Shown in pieces: positions 25,526 through 36,749 of a stretch of DNA of 64,000 nucleotides (positions are counted from its first letter, which is position 1; every line of letters starts with the position of its first letter). The stretch spans positions 1,812,001 through 1,876,000 of the forward strand of contig NZ_LR743509.1 of NCBI RefSeq assembly GCF_902712875.1, written 5' to 3'. The translations under genes and the position numbers were made by a program. The notes under the pieces were generated by a model, which saw only the letters and a list, made by a program, of their open reading frames with translations, was not told the origin of the DNA and made no database searches. The stretch comes from Hyphomicrobium sp. ghe19 (GTDB lineage Bacteria; Pseudomonadota; Alphaproteobacteria; Rhizobiales; Hyphomicrobiaceae).

Positions 25526-26644
25526 ATGACCTGGTTTCGCATCCTTGGCTCCGTGGCTCTCGTCTCCTTGACGGCGACGGCTGCATGGGCAGGCGACAAG
25601 ACATTGCTCGAAGCGTGTTTTTCGCCGGCTGCGCTTGCGGCCGTTCCGGGTGAAGAGACGATCACAAAGGGCAATCGCTCTTTCGATGCTCAGATCAAAA
25701 TCACAGGGTTTACGCCTGCGTCTCCCGTTCCCGATGCGCTTCGCGGCGCGATCCGCCGCGTCAACCTTCCGCCCGGCGAGAAGGCAATCGCGCTGACGTT
25801 CGACCTTTGCGAGCAACGTGGAGAAGTCGCCGGTTACGACGGGCGCATATTCGATTATCTACGGCAGCAGGGCGTCAAGGCAACGTTCTTTGCGGGCGGA
25901 AAGTGGATGGTTTCACATCAACAGCGCACCGCACAGCTGTTGGCCGATCCCTTGTTCGAAATCGGCAATCACACCGAAACGCACGCCAACCTGCGCCTGT
26001 TGCAACCTGCTGCCGTGAACCAGCAGGTGCTCGCTCCGCAAAAGGCATATGAGGACGCGCGAGGCCGCTTCGGTGCGCAGCAATGTGTTGCGTCGTCAGC
26101 GCCGGACTCGATGAGCCGCATTCCAGTGCAACCGACGCTTTTCCGCTTTCCCTACGGGGCCTGCAACGACGCGTCGATGAAAGCCGTCAACGATGCGGGC
26201 ATGTTAGCAATCCAATGGGATGTCGCCACGGGCGATCCCGATCCGCACGTATCGGCTGCCAGGATTGCGCAAGCCATGGTGAACGAAGCAAAGCCCGGCT
26301 CGATTATCGTCAACCACGCGAACGGGCGCGGCTGGCACACCGCCGAGGCACTCGCGATCGCTATTCCGAAGTTGAAGGCCAAGGGCTATAAATTCGTAAC
26401 GGTCAGCGAACTGATGACAATGGGCAAGCCGGTGATCACGTCCGAATGCTACGATCGCAAGCCCGGCGACACCAATCGCTACGACTTCTTGAGCGCCCTG
26501 CAGCATCCGCTGAATTCGAACGCTCAGAATTCGACGGCCAAGATCTCCTCCGACAAGAACGGGGCGACCGCCGCCGTTTCGCCACCGTCCAAATCGAAGA
26601 CGGCCAAAAGCGCCCCGCAGAAACCCCAAGCGACCGATCATTGA
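25526..26644 (+). CDS. Secreted polysaccharide deacetylase
   Basis: 372 residues from the ATG at 25526. Signal peptide about 1-22 (ends TAAWA). The NodB homology domain is complete: ALTFDLCEQ (Asp93 as general base, motif 1), EIGNHTETHANL (His149 and His153 as metal ligands, motif 2), FRFPYGAC (motif 3) and IIVNHANGRGWHTAEAL (motifs 4-5). The catalytic base is followed by Leu-Cys rather than the common Asp-Gly, so the metal site is DHH without the second Asp. Substrate is probably an acetylated glycan in the periplasm or cell wall. The C-terminal 60 residues are a Ser/Thr/Lys-rich tail. The GNAT gene starts one base after its stop. Confidence 0.9.
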   Translation: MTWFRILGSVALVSLTATAAWAGDKTLLEACFSPAALAAVPGEETITKGNRSFDAQIKITGFTPASPVPDALRGAIRRVNLPPGEKAIALTFDLCEQRGEVAGYDGRIFDYLRQQGVKATFFAGGKWMVSHQQRTAQLLADPLFEIGNHTETHANLRLLQPAAVNQQVLAPQKAYEDARGRFGAQQCVASSAPDSMSRIPVQPTLFRFPYGACNDASMKAVNDAGMLAIQWDVATGDPDPHVSAARIAQAMVNEAKPGSIIVNHANGRGWHTAEALAIAIPKLKAKGYKFVTVSELMTMGKPVITSECYDRKPGDTNRYDFLSALQHPLNSNAQNSTAKISSDKNGATAAVSPPSKSKTAKSAPQKPQATDH

Positions 26645-26645
26645 G

Positions 26646-27143
26646 ATGACGGGAGCCGACACACAGCCGGTCTCCCATCGCGCGGTGACGTTCGAACCGA
26701 TGACGGCTGAGGCGGCGGAAAGTCTCGGAGCGACGCTCGCACAGATCGATCCGTGGGCACGCTATGATTACACGGGCGAGACGCTCGCCGCGTTCCTTGC
26801 CGGCGAAGAACCAGGCGCGCAGCGTTTCCAGATCATCGTCGATCGCGTGCTCGCGGGTGCAATCGTCATCCGGAGCAATTGGCTCCGGGGACCCTATCTG
26901 CAGTTTCTCGGCATTCTGCCGGCCTTTCATCGCCAGGGCGTGGGGCGTTCAGCGCTCTTGTGGTTCGAGCGCGGATCGGAAGCGGGTGACGCCCGCAATC
27001 TTTGGGTCGTCGCATCCGATTTCAACACAGGCGCGCAGGCCTTCTACGAACGGCACGGCTTCGCTCGCGTCGGGATCATCGACGGGCTCGTCGCCGACAG
27101 CGCCGCGGAAATACTTTTTCGAAAACGGCTAACGATAGGTTGA
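26646..27143 (+). CDS. GNAT-family N-acetyltransferase
   Basis: 165 residues. The acetyl-CoA-binding motif A appears as LQFLGILPAFHRQGVGRSALLWFE (R-x-x-G-x-G/S pattern as HRQGVGRS), followed by motif B FYERHGFARVG. Substrate cannot be told. It begins one base after the deacetylase stop, so it is translationally coupled and belongs to the enoyl-CoA hydratase-deacetylase-GNAT transcript. A glycan-related role is suggested only by this position. Confidence 0.87.
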   Translation: MTGADTQPVSHRAVTFEPMTAEAAESLGATLAQIDPWARYDYTGETLAAFLAGEEPGAQRFQIIVDRVLAGAIVIRSNWLRGPYLQFLGILPAFHRQGVGRSALLWFERGSEAGDARNLWVVASDFNTGAQAFYERHGFARVGIIDGLVADSAAEILFRKRLTIG

Positions 27144-27821
27144 GGCGGCTTACGTTGCACGGCTGAGTTGCCTGGGCCGCCAATGAGGCGCTGATGCCTA
27201 CGGGGCTCGTAACCGGCGAACGCCACGAAACTCGTGGTGAATGCAAGAAATTAATTTTGGATCGTTATTGTGCGGCGCATCTCAACAAGTCGGCCGTTAT
27301 GACGGGCCGCGATCCATCTTCGTGCTCATCACGATAACCGCGTATTTGCGAGGCTTTTCGAAGAGGCCGCCCCATCGCCGCGGAAGCCGTGGCCTTCGCT
27401 TATGGACTAGGCCGCGATCTCGACGTCGAGATTAATCGTTTTGAGGCAGCGCTGCTTCTGCGACGCAAAATGCTTTTTGCTTGTCAGCGATGTCGGCTGT
27501 TGCATAGCTTCCGGCCGACGCTTCGAAGAAAGCGAGACGAATTCCAAGGCCTTCAACGGAGGCCGGTGGCAAGGCTCTGCAGGGTGAATTTAACTCTCTT
27601 GCGGTAAGATTGTCGTTTGGATTTCGTGGTCTGGTCGTGCTCGGGACAAATTGAGAGCGACCGTCTGGAGGAAATGCCTGAAACAGTAATCCCACGCGCG
27701 ATGCTCCAAGGAGCCAACGAGACGGGGGACTATTTCTGGGATGTCTGGCGCGAGCCAAACGACCATACGGCGCGGTACCGAATGCGGACCGCGCCGATTT
27801 TTTTTACTCGGGAGTTGAGCC
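27144..27821 (+). other. 678-base stretch without a convincing gene, ending in a strong plus-strand terminator
   Basis: Several frames stay open for 60-140 codons but none has family-like sequence together with a good start, and they contradict each other in strand. The best-placed is an ATG at 27675 behind GGAGG, whose frame runs through the terminator and into metH. The terminator at 27768-27805 shows that something is transcribed on the plus strand before it. This could be the 3' untranslated end of the GNAT transcript or an unannotated small RNA. I see no known RNA family (no RNase P, tmRNA, 6S or SRP signature). Confidence 0.55.
27768..27805 (+). terminator. Strong rho-independent terminator on the plus strand
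   Basis: Stem CGGCGCGGT(A)CCG/CGGACCGCGCCG at 27768-27780 and 27785-27796 (12 pairs with one bulged A), AATG loop, then eight T (27798-27805). It lies 16 bases short of the convergent metH stop. Confidence 0.9.
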
Positions 27822-30515
<2,694 letters not shown>

Positions 30516-30572
30516 CTGCTCGACTTTCGCTCGGTATTGGCTAGGAATTGAGAAGGATAGAGCTGGTGGCGA

Positions 30573-31265
30573 TCACGCAAATGCGAGCCACCCTTTGATT
30601 GCAAGGCCGCGGAAGATCGGCACGATGTCAGTGAATCCTGCGGCTCTCAATAATTCCTCTTCCCGCTCGACGGACACCACGGCGACGTTCTTGAAGTTTC
30701 GCGCATTCGTCTCGGCAGCATCCTTGGCGACACCGTTACGGATCGCATGCCTCGTCCAAATCCGCCGCAACAGCTCCGTCTGCGCTTCTCCGTTGCCCTC
30801 GACGCCGTCAACGATTGTCAGTGGCGCACCGGGCTTCAATCGCCCATGAATTGCGCTCAGGAAGCCCAGCTTCGATCCATCGTCTGGAACGAAGTGCGCG
30901 GTCAGGATGCACGTCGCGGCATCGAAGCCATTGTCTTCGAGCTTATCGATTGCGGTTGAATGCACCGTGGCACGAGCCGCAAGCGGCGTTCCCGCAATTC
31001 GGCGACGCGCCATTTCCACCATTGGCTCGGAGGTATCGACGCCGACGAACGACCAGAGTGGATTCTCCGCTCCGAGACGGAGAATTTCTTCGCCCCCGCC
31101 CGCGCCGACAACGAGAATCTTTGCCGGACCCTCGGTGAGGATCTCAAGAAGCGAGGCTTCGACAATAGCGAAGATCGCCTGCCGGCCCGGAATGAACCGC
31201 TCAACGACCGCGGCGTAGTCGCTGGCGTCGGGAAGATGCCGTTCGTCGAACTTCGTTTCAGCCAT
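30573..31265 (-). CDS. Class I SAM-dependent methyltransferase between the metH halves
   Basis: 230 residues from the ATG at 31263-31265, four bases beyond the upstream metH stop, with GGGTGAT as binding site; an ATG at 31277 overlapping that stop is possible. SAM-binding motif I is ILVVGAGGGEEILRLG, the acidic residue after the second strand is in FVGVDTSEPMVEMARRR, and a later strand is ATCILTAHFVPDDGS. The catalytic substrate pocket is not recognisable. Its exact position between two parts of methionine synthase, in a tight operon, suggests a role linked to SAM or methionine rather than a housekeeping RNA or protein methylation. Substrate unknown. Confidence 0.82.
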   Translation of the reverse strand: MAETKFDERHLPDASDYAAVVERFIPGRQAIFAIVEASLLEILTEGPAKILVVGAGGGEEILRLGAENPLWSFVGVDTSEPMVEMARRRIAGTPLAARATVHSTAIDKLEDNGFDAATCILTAHFVPDDGSKLGFLSAIHGRLKPGAPLTIVDGVEGNGEAQTELLRRIWTRHAIRNGVAKDAAETNARNFKNVAVVSVEREEELLRAAGFTDIVPIFRGLAIKGWLAFA

Positions 31266-31269
31266 ACGA

Positions 31270-32331
31270 TCACCCATGGACGAACGGTTCGAGGCCGGAA
31301 AGGCGCAGGCGCGGCTGATGCTCGGGGAGCGCGCGCGGCTTATAGGATTTTGCGTGGCTTGCGATGTGCGCGATATGGTCAGGCGTCGAACCGCAGCAGC
31401 CGCCCACGATGTTGACCAGGCCGTCGGCCAGCCAGGGCTCGACCTTGCAGGCCATCTCGTCGGGGCCTTCGTCATACTCGCCCATCGCATTCGGCAGGCC
31501 GGCATTCGGGTACGCCGAGATGCGCACGTCAGCGACGTGCGAAAGCTCGGCAATGTACGGCCGCATCAGCTCGGCTCCGAGCGCGCAGTTGAGCCCGATC
31601 GAAAACGGCTTCAGATGCCGCATCGAGTACCAGAAGGCTTCGGCCGTTTGCCCGGACAGCGTGCGGCCCGAACGATCCGTGATCGTTCCGGAAATCATGA
31701 TCGGCAGCTCGAGATCTTTTTCCTCGAAGACCTCCAAAGTCGCGAAGCCCGCGGCCTTGGCGTTCAAAGTGTCGAAGATCGTTTCGATCAGAATGATGTC
31801 GGAACCGCCGTCGATCAGTCCCCTCACCTGCTCCTTATAGGCTTCGCGCAACTCATCGAAGCTGACGTTGCGGTAGCCCGGATTGTTGACGTCCGGCGAA
31901 ATCGACGCCGTGCGATTGGTCGGTCCGACCGCGCCCGCGACGAAGCGTGGCTTCTCGGGCGTCTTCTTAGTCCATTCATCCGCCGCGCGGCGCGCAAGCT
32001 TCGCCGCCTCGACGTTCATTTCATAGGACAGCTCTTCCATGTGATAGTCGGCCATCGAAATGCGCTGCGCATTGAACGTGTTCGTCTCGATGAGATCGGC
32101 ACCCGCCTGCAGGTACTTGCTGTGGATCTCCTGGATGATCTCCGGCTGCGTCAGCACGAGCAGATCGTTGTTGCCCTTGATGTCCTTCGAATGATCGACA
32201 AAGCGCTCGCCGCGATAATGTTCTTCGCCGAGCTTGTATTGCTGGATCATCGTGCCCATCGCACCATCGATGATCAGGATGCGTTCGCTTGCGGCCTTTT
32301 CAAGCGCGGCCCAACTTGGTTTGCGTCTCAT
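31270..32331 (-). CDS. metH: Methionine synthase, N-terminal half (homocysteine S-methyltransferase domain)
   Basis: 353 residues forming a complete homocysteine-binding TIM barrel. The zinc ligands are Cys249 (GLNCALGAE) and Cys312/Cys313 (VGGCCGSTP). Other landmarks are [12 protein letters not shown] and [19 protein letters not shown]. It ends in [13 protein letters not shown], which is where the linker to the pterin domain begins in full-length MetH. It would activate homocysteine thiolate for methyl transfer from the cobalamin of the other polypeptide. Stop lies four bases before the next gene's start. Downstream of metF by 25 bases. Confidence 0.93.
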   Translation of the reverse strand: MRRKPSWAALEKAASERILIIDGAMGTMIQQYKLGEEHYRGERFVDHSKDIKGNNDLLVLTQPEIIQEIHSKYLQAGADLIETNTFNAQRISMADYHMEELSYEMNVEAAKLARRAADEWTKKTPEKPRFVAGAVGPTNRTASISPDVNNPGYRNVSFDELREAYKEQVRGLIDGGSDIILIETIFDTLNAKAAGFATLEVFEEKDLELPIMISGTITDRSGRTLSGQTAEAFWYSMRHLKPFSIGLNCALGAELMRPYIAELSHVADVRISAYPNAGLPNAMGEYDEGPDEMACKVEPWLADGLVNIVGGCCGSTPDHIAHIASHAKSYKPRALPEHQPRLRLSGLEPFVHG

Positions 32332-32356
32332 ATCACGCCTCGACTTTCCTGAAATT

Positions 32357-33271
32357 TCACGCAGCGTCCGCGTTCGCCGCCCTGACTGAGCGCAAGCCCA
32401 GCAGATGGCAAATGGCGTAAACGAGATCGGCGCGGTTCAACGTGTAGAAGTGGAATTTCTTGATGCCCTCGTCGACGAGGTCCATCACCTGCTCGGTCGC
32501 GACGGCCGCTCCGACGAGATGGGAGGTGGCGCTGTCGTCTTCCAGCCCTTCGAAACGCCGTGCGAGCCACGACGGCACCGTTGCGCCTGCGCGTTTCGCG
32601 AAGCCTGCGACCTGCTTGAAGTTATGGATCGGCACGATGCCCGGAGAGATCGGGACCCAAATGCCCGCAGCACGCGCCCGCTCGATGAAGCGCAGGAAGT
32701 GAGCGTTATCGAAACCGAACTGGGTGATGATGCGATCGGCGCCGGCATCGACCTTGGCTTTCAGATTTTCGATGTCGGCCTCGATCGAGGGGCTTTCCGG
32801 ATGCTTCTCGGGATAGCCCGCAACCGAAATTTCAAAATCGGCAATGGCCTTCAATCCTGCGACGAGGTCGGCTGCGTTTTTGTAACCACCCGGATAGGGC
32901 TCGTACTTCGTGCCGGTTCCTTGTGCGGGATCTCCGCGCAGGGCGACGATGTGGCGGACGCCCTCGTCCCAATACGTCTTGGCGACGGCGTTCACCTCTT
33001 CCTTCGTGGCATCGACGCAGGTCAGATGCGCGGCGGGCTTCAAGGGCGTCTCTTTGATGAGACGGGTCACCGTCGCGTGCGTACGTTCGCGCGTCGATCC
33101 GCCTGCGCCGTATGTCACCGAGACGAATTCAGGGCCGAGCGGCGCAAGCCGCGTGATCGAAGACCACAGCGTCTCTTCCATCTTTTCGGTCTTCGGCGGG
33201 AAAAATTCGAAGCTGACGAGGATATCGCCCGATCCCAGCAGCTTGCTTTTGCGTTCGTTGGTTTGTGCCAT
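32357..33271 (-). CDS. metF: Methylenetetrahydrofolate reductase
   Basis: 304 residues from the ATG whose A is shared with the stop of the upstream ArsR-methyltransferase gene (TGATG). It reduces 5,10-methylene-THF to 5-methyl-THF with a flavin. Signatures: [17 protein letters not shown] at the N-terminus, [30 protein letters not shown] and [16 protein letters not shown]. The usual FAD-binding TIM barrel is complete. It supplies the methyl donor for the split MetH encoded just downstream in the same operon. Confidence 0.95.
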   Translation of the reverse strand: MAQTNERKSKLLGSGDILVSFEFFPPKTEKMEETLWSSITRLAPLGPEFVSVTYGAGGSTRERTHATVTRLIKETPLKPAAHLTCVDATKEEVNAVAKTYWDEGVRHIVALRGDPAQGTGTKYEPYPGGYKNAADLVAGLKAIADFEISVAGYPEKHPESPSIEADIENLKAKVDAGADRIITQFGFDNAHFLRFIERARAAGIWVPISPGIVPIHNFKQVAGFAKRAGATVPSWLARRFEGLEDDSATSHLVGAAVATEQVMDLVDEGIKKFHFYTLNRADLVYAICHLLGLRSVRAANADAA

Positions 33272-34284
33272 CAACCTGCCCCCTCGCGCACTTCCTCAGC
33301 GGGTGCGCCTATTCTTGCGACCGATGCCTGCGCCGCGGGACGTTCCGCGAGCCAGATCGTAACGGTCAGGATTTCTTCGCTGTCGCCGTCCTTCGGTCTC
33401 AGATCCTCGGTCGACTTCGGAACGAGACCTGCATCCTTGAGCCAGCCGGCGACCTGCTCATGCGGGAAGCCAAGCCGCTCGTGCGCTTCGCGGGATCTCA
33501 GGAACTCGAGATCATGCGGCGCAAAATCGATGATCAGCAGCTTGCCGCCCGGAGCGAGCACGCGTGCGGCTTCGCGAATGGCAAGCGCCGGATCGGATAG
33601 AAAATGCAGAACCTGATGCATGACTACGACGTCGGCCTGCCGGTCAGCGAGAGACAGAGAATAGATATCGCCGTGCCGCACTTGCGCGTTGAGGCAACCC
33701 TTGGATTTCAGATTGGCCTGCGCGTAGTTGAGCATCGCCTGATTGACGTCGAGGCCGAGCCCCCGCGCAAACCGGTCTGCGAACAGTTCGAGCGTCCGTC
33801 CGGTCCCCGTTCCGAGATCGACGAAGAGGCCGAAGGGCCCCTCGCCTATCGCACGGCGCATCGCCGCCTCGACGTCGTTTTCCGCGACGTGCAAGGTTCT
33901 GATCCGATCCCAATCGGCAGCGTGCTGTTCGAAAAACGCCTGGGCGGTGGCTTCGCGCTCACGCTTTAAGGCCTCCGCGCGCTCGCGATCACGCCGGACC
34001 GAAGTCTCCGCTGGATCGACGTCCGAGACGAGGCGCAGCGCCAAGCGGCCGCCCGGCTGGCGATCGGAAATATGAAAATAGACCCAGCTGCCGTCGCGGA
34101 AGCGCTCGATCAGGCCTGCTTCGCACAGAAGCTTCAGATGGCGGCTGACCCGCGGCTGGCTTTGGCCAAGGATGAGGGTCAGATCCTTGACGTTGAGTTC
34201 GCCGCCCGCGAGCAACAGCAAAATCCGCAGACGCGTCGGCTCGGCCGCTGCTTTGAGCGCGGCGACGAGATCAGCGGTACGCAT
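33271..34284 (-). CDS. ArsR-family regulator fused to a SAM-dependent methyltransferase
   Basis: 337 residues. The N-terminal winged helix (about 1-85) resembles ArsR/SmtB with the helix LILGQSQPRVSRHLKLL, but the metal motif ELCVCD is ELNVKDL (residues 29-35), so metal sensing at the alpha-3 site is lost. The C-terminal domain (about 110-310) is a class I methyltransferase with FVDLGTGTGRTLELF as the SAM loop. This fusion upstream of metF is known from Rhizobiales and probably senses SAM or SAH. The ATG at 34282-34284 matches family starts, although it lacks a clear binding site; upstream ATGs at 34302 and 34314 are in frame, the latter inside the operator-like repeat. Heads the operon. Confidence 0.9.
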   Translation of the reverse strand: MRTADLVAALKAAAEPTRLRILLLLAGGELNVKDLTLILGQSQPRVSRHLKLLCEAGLIERFRDGSWVYFHISDRQPGGRLALRLVSDVDPAETSVRRDRERAEALKREREATAQAFFEQHAADWDRIRTLHVAENDVEAAMRRAIGEGPFGLFVDLGTGTGRTLELFADRFARGLGLDVNQAMLNYAQANLKSKGCLNAQVRHGDIYSLSLADRQADVVVMHQVLHFLSDPALAIREAARVLAPGGKLLIIDFAPHDLEFLRSREAHERLGFPHEQVAGWLKDAGLVPKSTEDLRPKDGDSEEILTVTIWLAERPAAQASVARIGAPAEEVREGAG

Positions 34285-34310
34285 TTCGGGCGATCGATGC
34301 ATGCGCCACA

Positions 34311-34326
34311 ACATATAAAGATATGT
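34311..34326. promoter_or_regulatory. Operator-like perfect inverted repeat upstream of the methionine operon
   Basis: ACATAT-AAAG-ATATGT, 6-4-6, perfectly symmetric and AT-rich in a GC-rich genome. It lies about 27 bases upstream of the chosen start of the ArsR-type regulator and about 120 bases upstream of the divergent membrane-protein gene. The form (short arms around a 4-base spacer) is that of ArsR/SmtB operators, including those described for SAH-responsive SahR. Binding by the encoded regulator is an inference. Confidence 0.65.
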
Positions 34327-34444
34327 TTATGTGTCAAGTGGCGGAATTCAATTCCTTCAATTGAACGGTGATACGTGGGTTAACGGCCTTTTAGCTATAT
34401 GCGCCATAATGTGCCGCCGTCAGGTCTGCGGGGATCGAGTCGGA

Positions 34445-35065
34445 ATGCGGCGTCGGGATTTTGAAGTCATTGAGCTTTCGAGCAGCCCCTATAGGTTGCC
34501 GATCATGCTTCGCCAAACCAACTCGAAGCTTACCCGGGTTCCGGGACTCGTGCTGATGATCATTTTGGCCGCCCTGATCATCGGCCCGCAAGTGGGCTTC
34601 GCGGCCTACGCGATCGCTTCTCCGGAAGTCCGGAGCGCGATGATTGCACACCCCATGGTTGCGATAGAGCTCGCGCTTGCTCTCGTGTTCTGGGTGGGTC
34701 TCATCGTTTGGCCATTGCGCAACATTATCCTCGCTTTGCTTTCGCACCGGGAGGTCGATATCCGCGATGGCGAGGTCAAGGTGATTGACCGGACTGCCTT
34801 TTCGAAGACGTTCTGGCGGATGCCGCTTGCCACCTACGAGGGTGTGGCCGTGCATGTCCGTTCTTCCCTTTCGGGCGTGCGGCAGGAGGCGGTCCTTGTG
34901 CATCCCAATAAAAATCGCAGCATCGTTTTGATGACCGCCGAGCATATCGGGGCGCGAGAGGTCGAGGAGCTTTGCGATTTACTGAGCCTTCCTTCTGCTC
35001 CGGCCGAGCGCCGTTTTGGCGTCGGCGCGCAGGTCTCGGGCCGAGAAAATGCTGTGGCAGCGTAG
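34445..35065 (+). CDS. Two-span membrane protein with PH-like C-terminal region
   Basis: About 206 residues from the ATG at 34445 (GGGGA upstream); an ATG at 34505 is a good alternative. Two hydrophobic segments (LVLMIILAALIIGPQVGFA and ELALALVFWVGLIVWPLR) sit near the N-terminus. The soluble remainder has an alternating strand pattern (REVDIRDGEVKVIDRTAF, EGVAVHVRSSLSGVRQE, EAVLVHPNKNRSIVLMT) reminiscent of bacterial PH-like domains. No confident family. It diverges from the methionine operon across the operator-like repeat, so it may share its control. Confidence 0.65.
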   Translation: MRRRDFEVIELSSSPYRLPIMLRQTNSKLTRVPGLVLMIILAALIIGPQVGFAAYAIASPEVRSAMIAHPMVAIELALALVFWVGLIVWPLRNIILALLSHREVDIRDGEVKVIDRTAFSKTFWRMPLATYEGVAVHVRSSLSGVRQEAVLVHPNKNRSIVLMTAEHIGAREVEELCDLLSLPSAPAERRFGVGAQVSGRENAVAA

Positions 35066-35189
35066 CCATCCGGCATCGTTTTGACGTGATTGTTGCCTCT
35101 CTAACGCCATGAGAGGCTTGTTTCGAAGCAGTGAGGACGGCAGAGTCTGATTGGGCGGCCTGCCACTTCCGGTTTTTCAGGGGACGACT

Positions 35190-35789
35190 ATGCGAGGGTT
35201 AGACATGTTGTGGGCATTTTCACGGATCCGCTCCGCTGGTTGCCTTGCCATTTTGGTCGCTTGCTTTGCCGCCATTTCTGCCGGTGGAGCGCGGGCTGAA
35301 TCTCCGGCGGTTTACATGCAGCGCGTTCAAAACGAGTTGATCGTCGCGCAGAAGTCCGGCGGGGTCGCACAGTTTGCCCAGGTGCTGCGCCAGCACATGG
35401 ATGTGCCCGGCATCGGCTTGACGGCGCTTGGTCCTCATGCCCGGACGCTGCCGAAGGACGAACGTCCGGCGTATTACAACGGCATGATCAATTTCATCGC
35501 CAAGTACGCGGCCAAAGAAGGCCCGAAGTACATGGTCAAAAGCGCTGTCGTGACAGGTCAGGGTCCTGGTGACGCGGGCGGCACGAATGTCGACGGCCGC
35601 ATCACGCTGATGACGGGCGAAAGCTACGACATCCGCTGGCTCGTGATGAAATCAGGGTCGGGCTACAAGGTTCGCGACGCGCAGGTGGTCGGCTTCTGGA
35701 TGACGTCGTTCCTCGACGATCTTTTCCAGAATTACATCACCGAGAACGGAAATAATCCGCGCGCCCTTGTATTGGCTCTGAGCCGGTAG
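35190..35789 (+). CDS. MlaC/Ttg2D-family periplasmic protein
   Basis: 199 residues from the ATG at 35190, with AGGGGA six bases upstream. Signal peptide ends at GARAE (about residue 36). The mature part shows the MlaC pattern: segments such as GGVAQFAQVLRQHMDVPGIG, YNGMINFIAKYAAKEG and KVRDAQVVGFWMTSFLDDLFQNYI. MlaC shuttles phospholipids between the outer-membrane MlaA and the inner-membrane MlaFEDB transporter. No mla genes are nearby, so it is an orphan; hopanoid-associated HpnM is a close relative and cannot be excluded. Confidence 0.82.
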   Translation: MRGLDMLWAFSRIRSAGCLAILVACFAAISAGGARAESPAVYMQRVQNELIVAQKSGGVAQFAQVLRQHMDVPGIGLTALGPHARTLPKDERPAYYNGMINFIAKYAAKEGPKYMVKSAVVTGQGPGDAGGTNVDGRITLMTGESYDIRWLVMKSGSGYKVRDAQVVGFWMTSFLDDLFQNYITENGNNPRALVLALSR

Positions 35790-35984
35790 CATCTGCCATC
35801 GGGCGCTTTTCGCCGGATGTACGTGTGCATTTGCCGGTGATGGTCACACTTCCGTAGGCCGGTGCCGAGAATTTTGACAAAGGGCCGTACTCATGGTCCT
35901 TGTCAAACGGGGACGGAAAATGACGACGCGCACGTTCCATAAGTGCTGTGTGCGTTCGGTCGTGAGCGGGGATGGAGACGGGTG

Positions 35985-36572
35985 ATGAATTCTCTGAAGT
36001 TGCGTTTTGTGTGCGGCATGGCGCTTGCCGTTGGCCTCGGCACAGCGATGTCGATGTCACCGGCATCGGCGGATGATCAACAGCCGCCCGCCGCGGAGAC
36101 CGATCAAGCGGCGCCTGCCGCTGAAGGCGGCACGGATACACTCCCGGCTGCGGGCGATGGGGCGGAACAGGCTGCGCCCAGCGCAGAGCCCGCTCAGGAT
36201 GGCGCGGCAGCGGCCCCGGAAGCTCCGGCAGAAGCTACTGCCCCGGCGGAACATCAGGAAGCTCCAGCTGCGGCTGAGGGTGCTGAAGCTCCCGCATCAG
36301 GAGCGTCCTCCGTCTCGGCCAGCGAATTGAAAATCGGAGCCGCGGTCTATGGCGCCGATGGCGCGAAGATCGGTGAGGTCAACGGCGTCAAATCCGACGA
36401 TGCCGGCAAGGTTCAAGAAATTCTCGTTACGGACGGCGTTGCAGCCGGCATCAACGCGAAGGTCTTCGCCATTTCCGGCGACAAGATCACTAGCGTTTCC
36501 GACGGCGTGAAGCTGTCGCTCAGCTCGGAAGAAGCCAAGAAGCTTCCGATCATCGACAACAGCAACGGCTGA
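35985..36572 (+). CDS. Secreted protein with PRC-barrel-like domain
   Basis: 195 residues from the ATG at 35985. Signal peptide to about residue 29 (SPASADD), then about 85 residues of Ala/Pro/Glu low complexity, then a compact C-terminal domain (about 110-190). This has the PRC-barrel pattern ELKIGAAVYGADGAKIGEV, then a DDAGKVQEILVTDG strand and SVSDGVKLSLSSEE. Stand-alone secreted PRC proteins of this kind are common in Rhizobiales with unknown roles. A clean terminator follows the stop. Confidence 0.75.
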   Translation: MNSLKLRFVCGMALAVGLGTAMSMSPASADDQQPPAAETDQAAPAAEGGTDTLPAAGDGAEQAAPSAEPAQDGAAAAPEAPAEATAPAEHQEAPAAAEGAEAPASGASSVSASELKIGAAVYGADGAKIGEVNGVKSDDAGKVQEILVTDGVAAGINAKVFAISGDKITSVSDGVKLSLSSEEAKKLPIIDNSNG

Positions 36573-36596
36573 TCAGTCCACAGAACCTCATTCCGG

Positions 36597-36628
36597 AAGC
36601 CGCGCTTTTAACCGAAGCGCGGCTTTTT
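36597..36628 (+). terminator. Rho-independent terminator after the PRC-barrel gene
   Basis: Perfect 11-base stem AAGCCGCGCTT/AAGCGCGGCTT at 36597-36607 and 36615-36625 with a seven-base loop, ending in TTTTT (36624-36628). Confidence 0.9.
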
Positions 36629-36749
36629 GCTGTGAATTGTCCGTGTTCAACCGAATTTGCCGGCCGGTTCTCTCGCAATCGGCGGGCCGCTCGCATATGC
36701 AGGACCTCCGGCGGCAATGACATCGCCAGCGTCGGAGAATGGAAACGTC

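Noticed and set aside
27731..27800. Weak resemblance of TTTCTGGGATGT to the start of 6S RNA
   Set aside because: Only about 85 bases are available before the terminator, and no matching closing strand or central bubble is visible.
34285..34444. Search for a SAM, SAH or cobalamin riboswitch before the methionine operon
   Set aside because: No known aptamer consensus is visible in either orientation; the protein operator is the better explanation.
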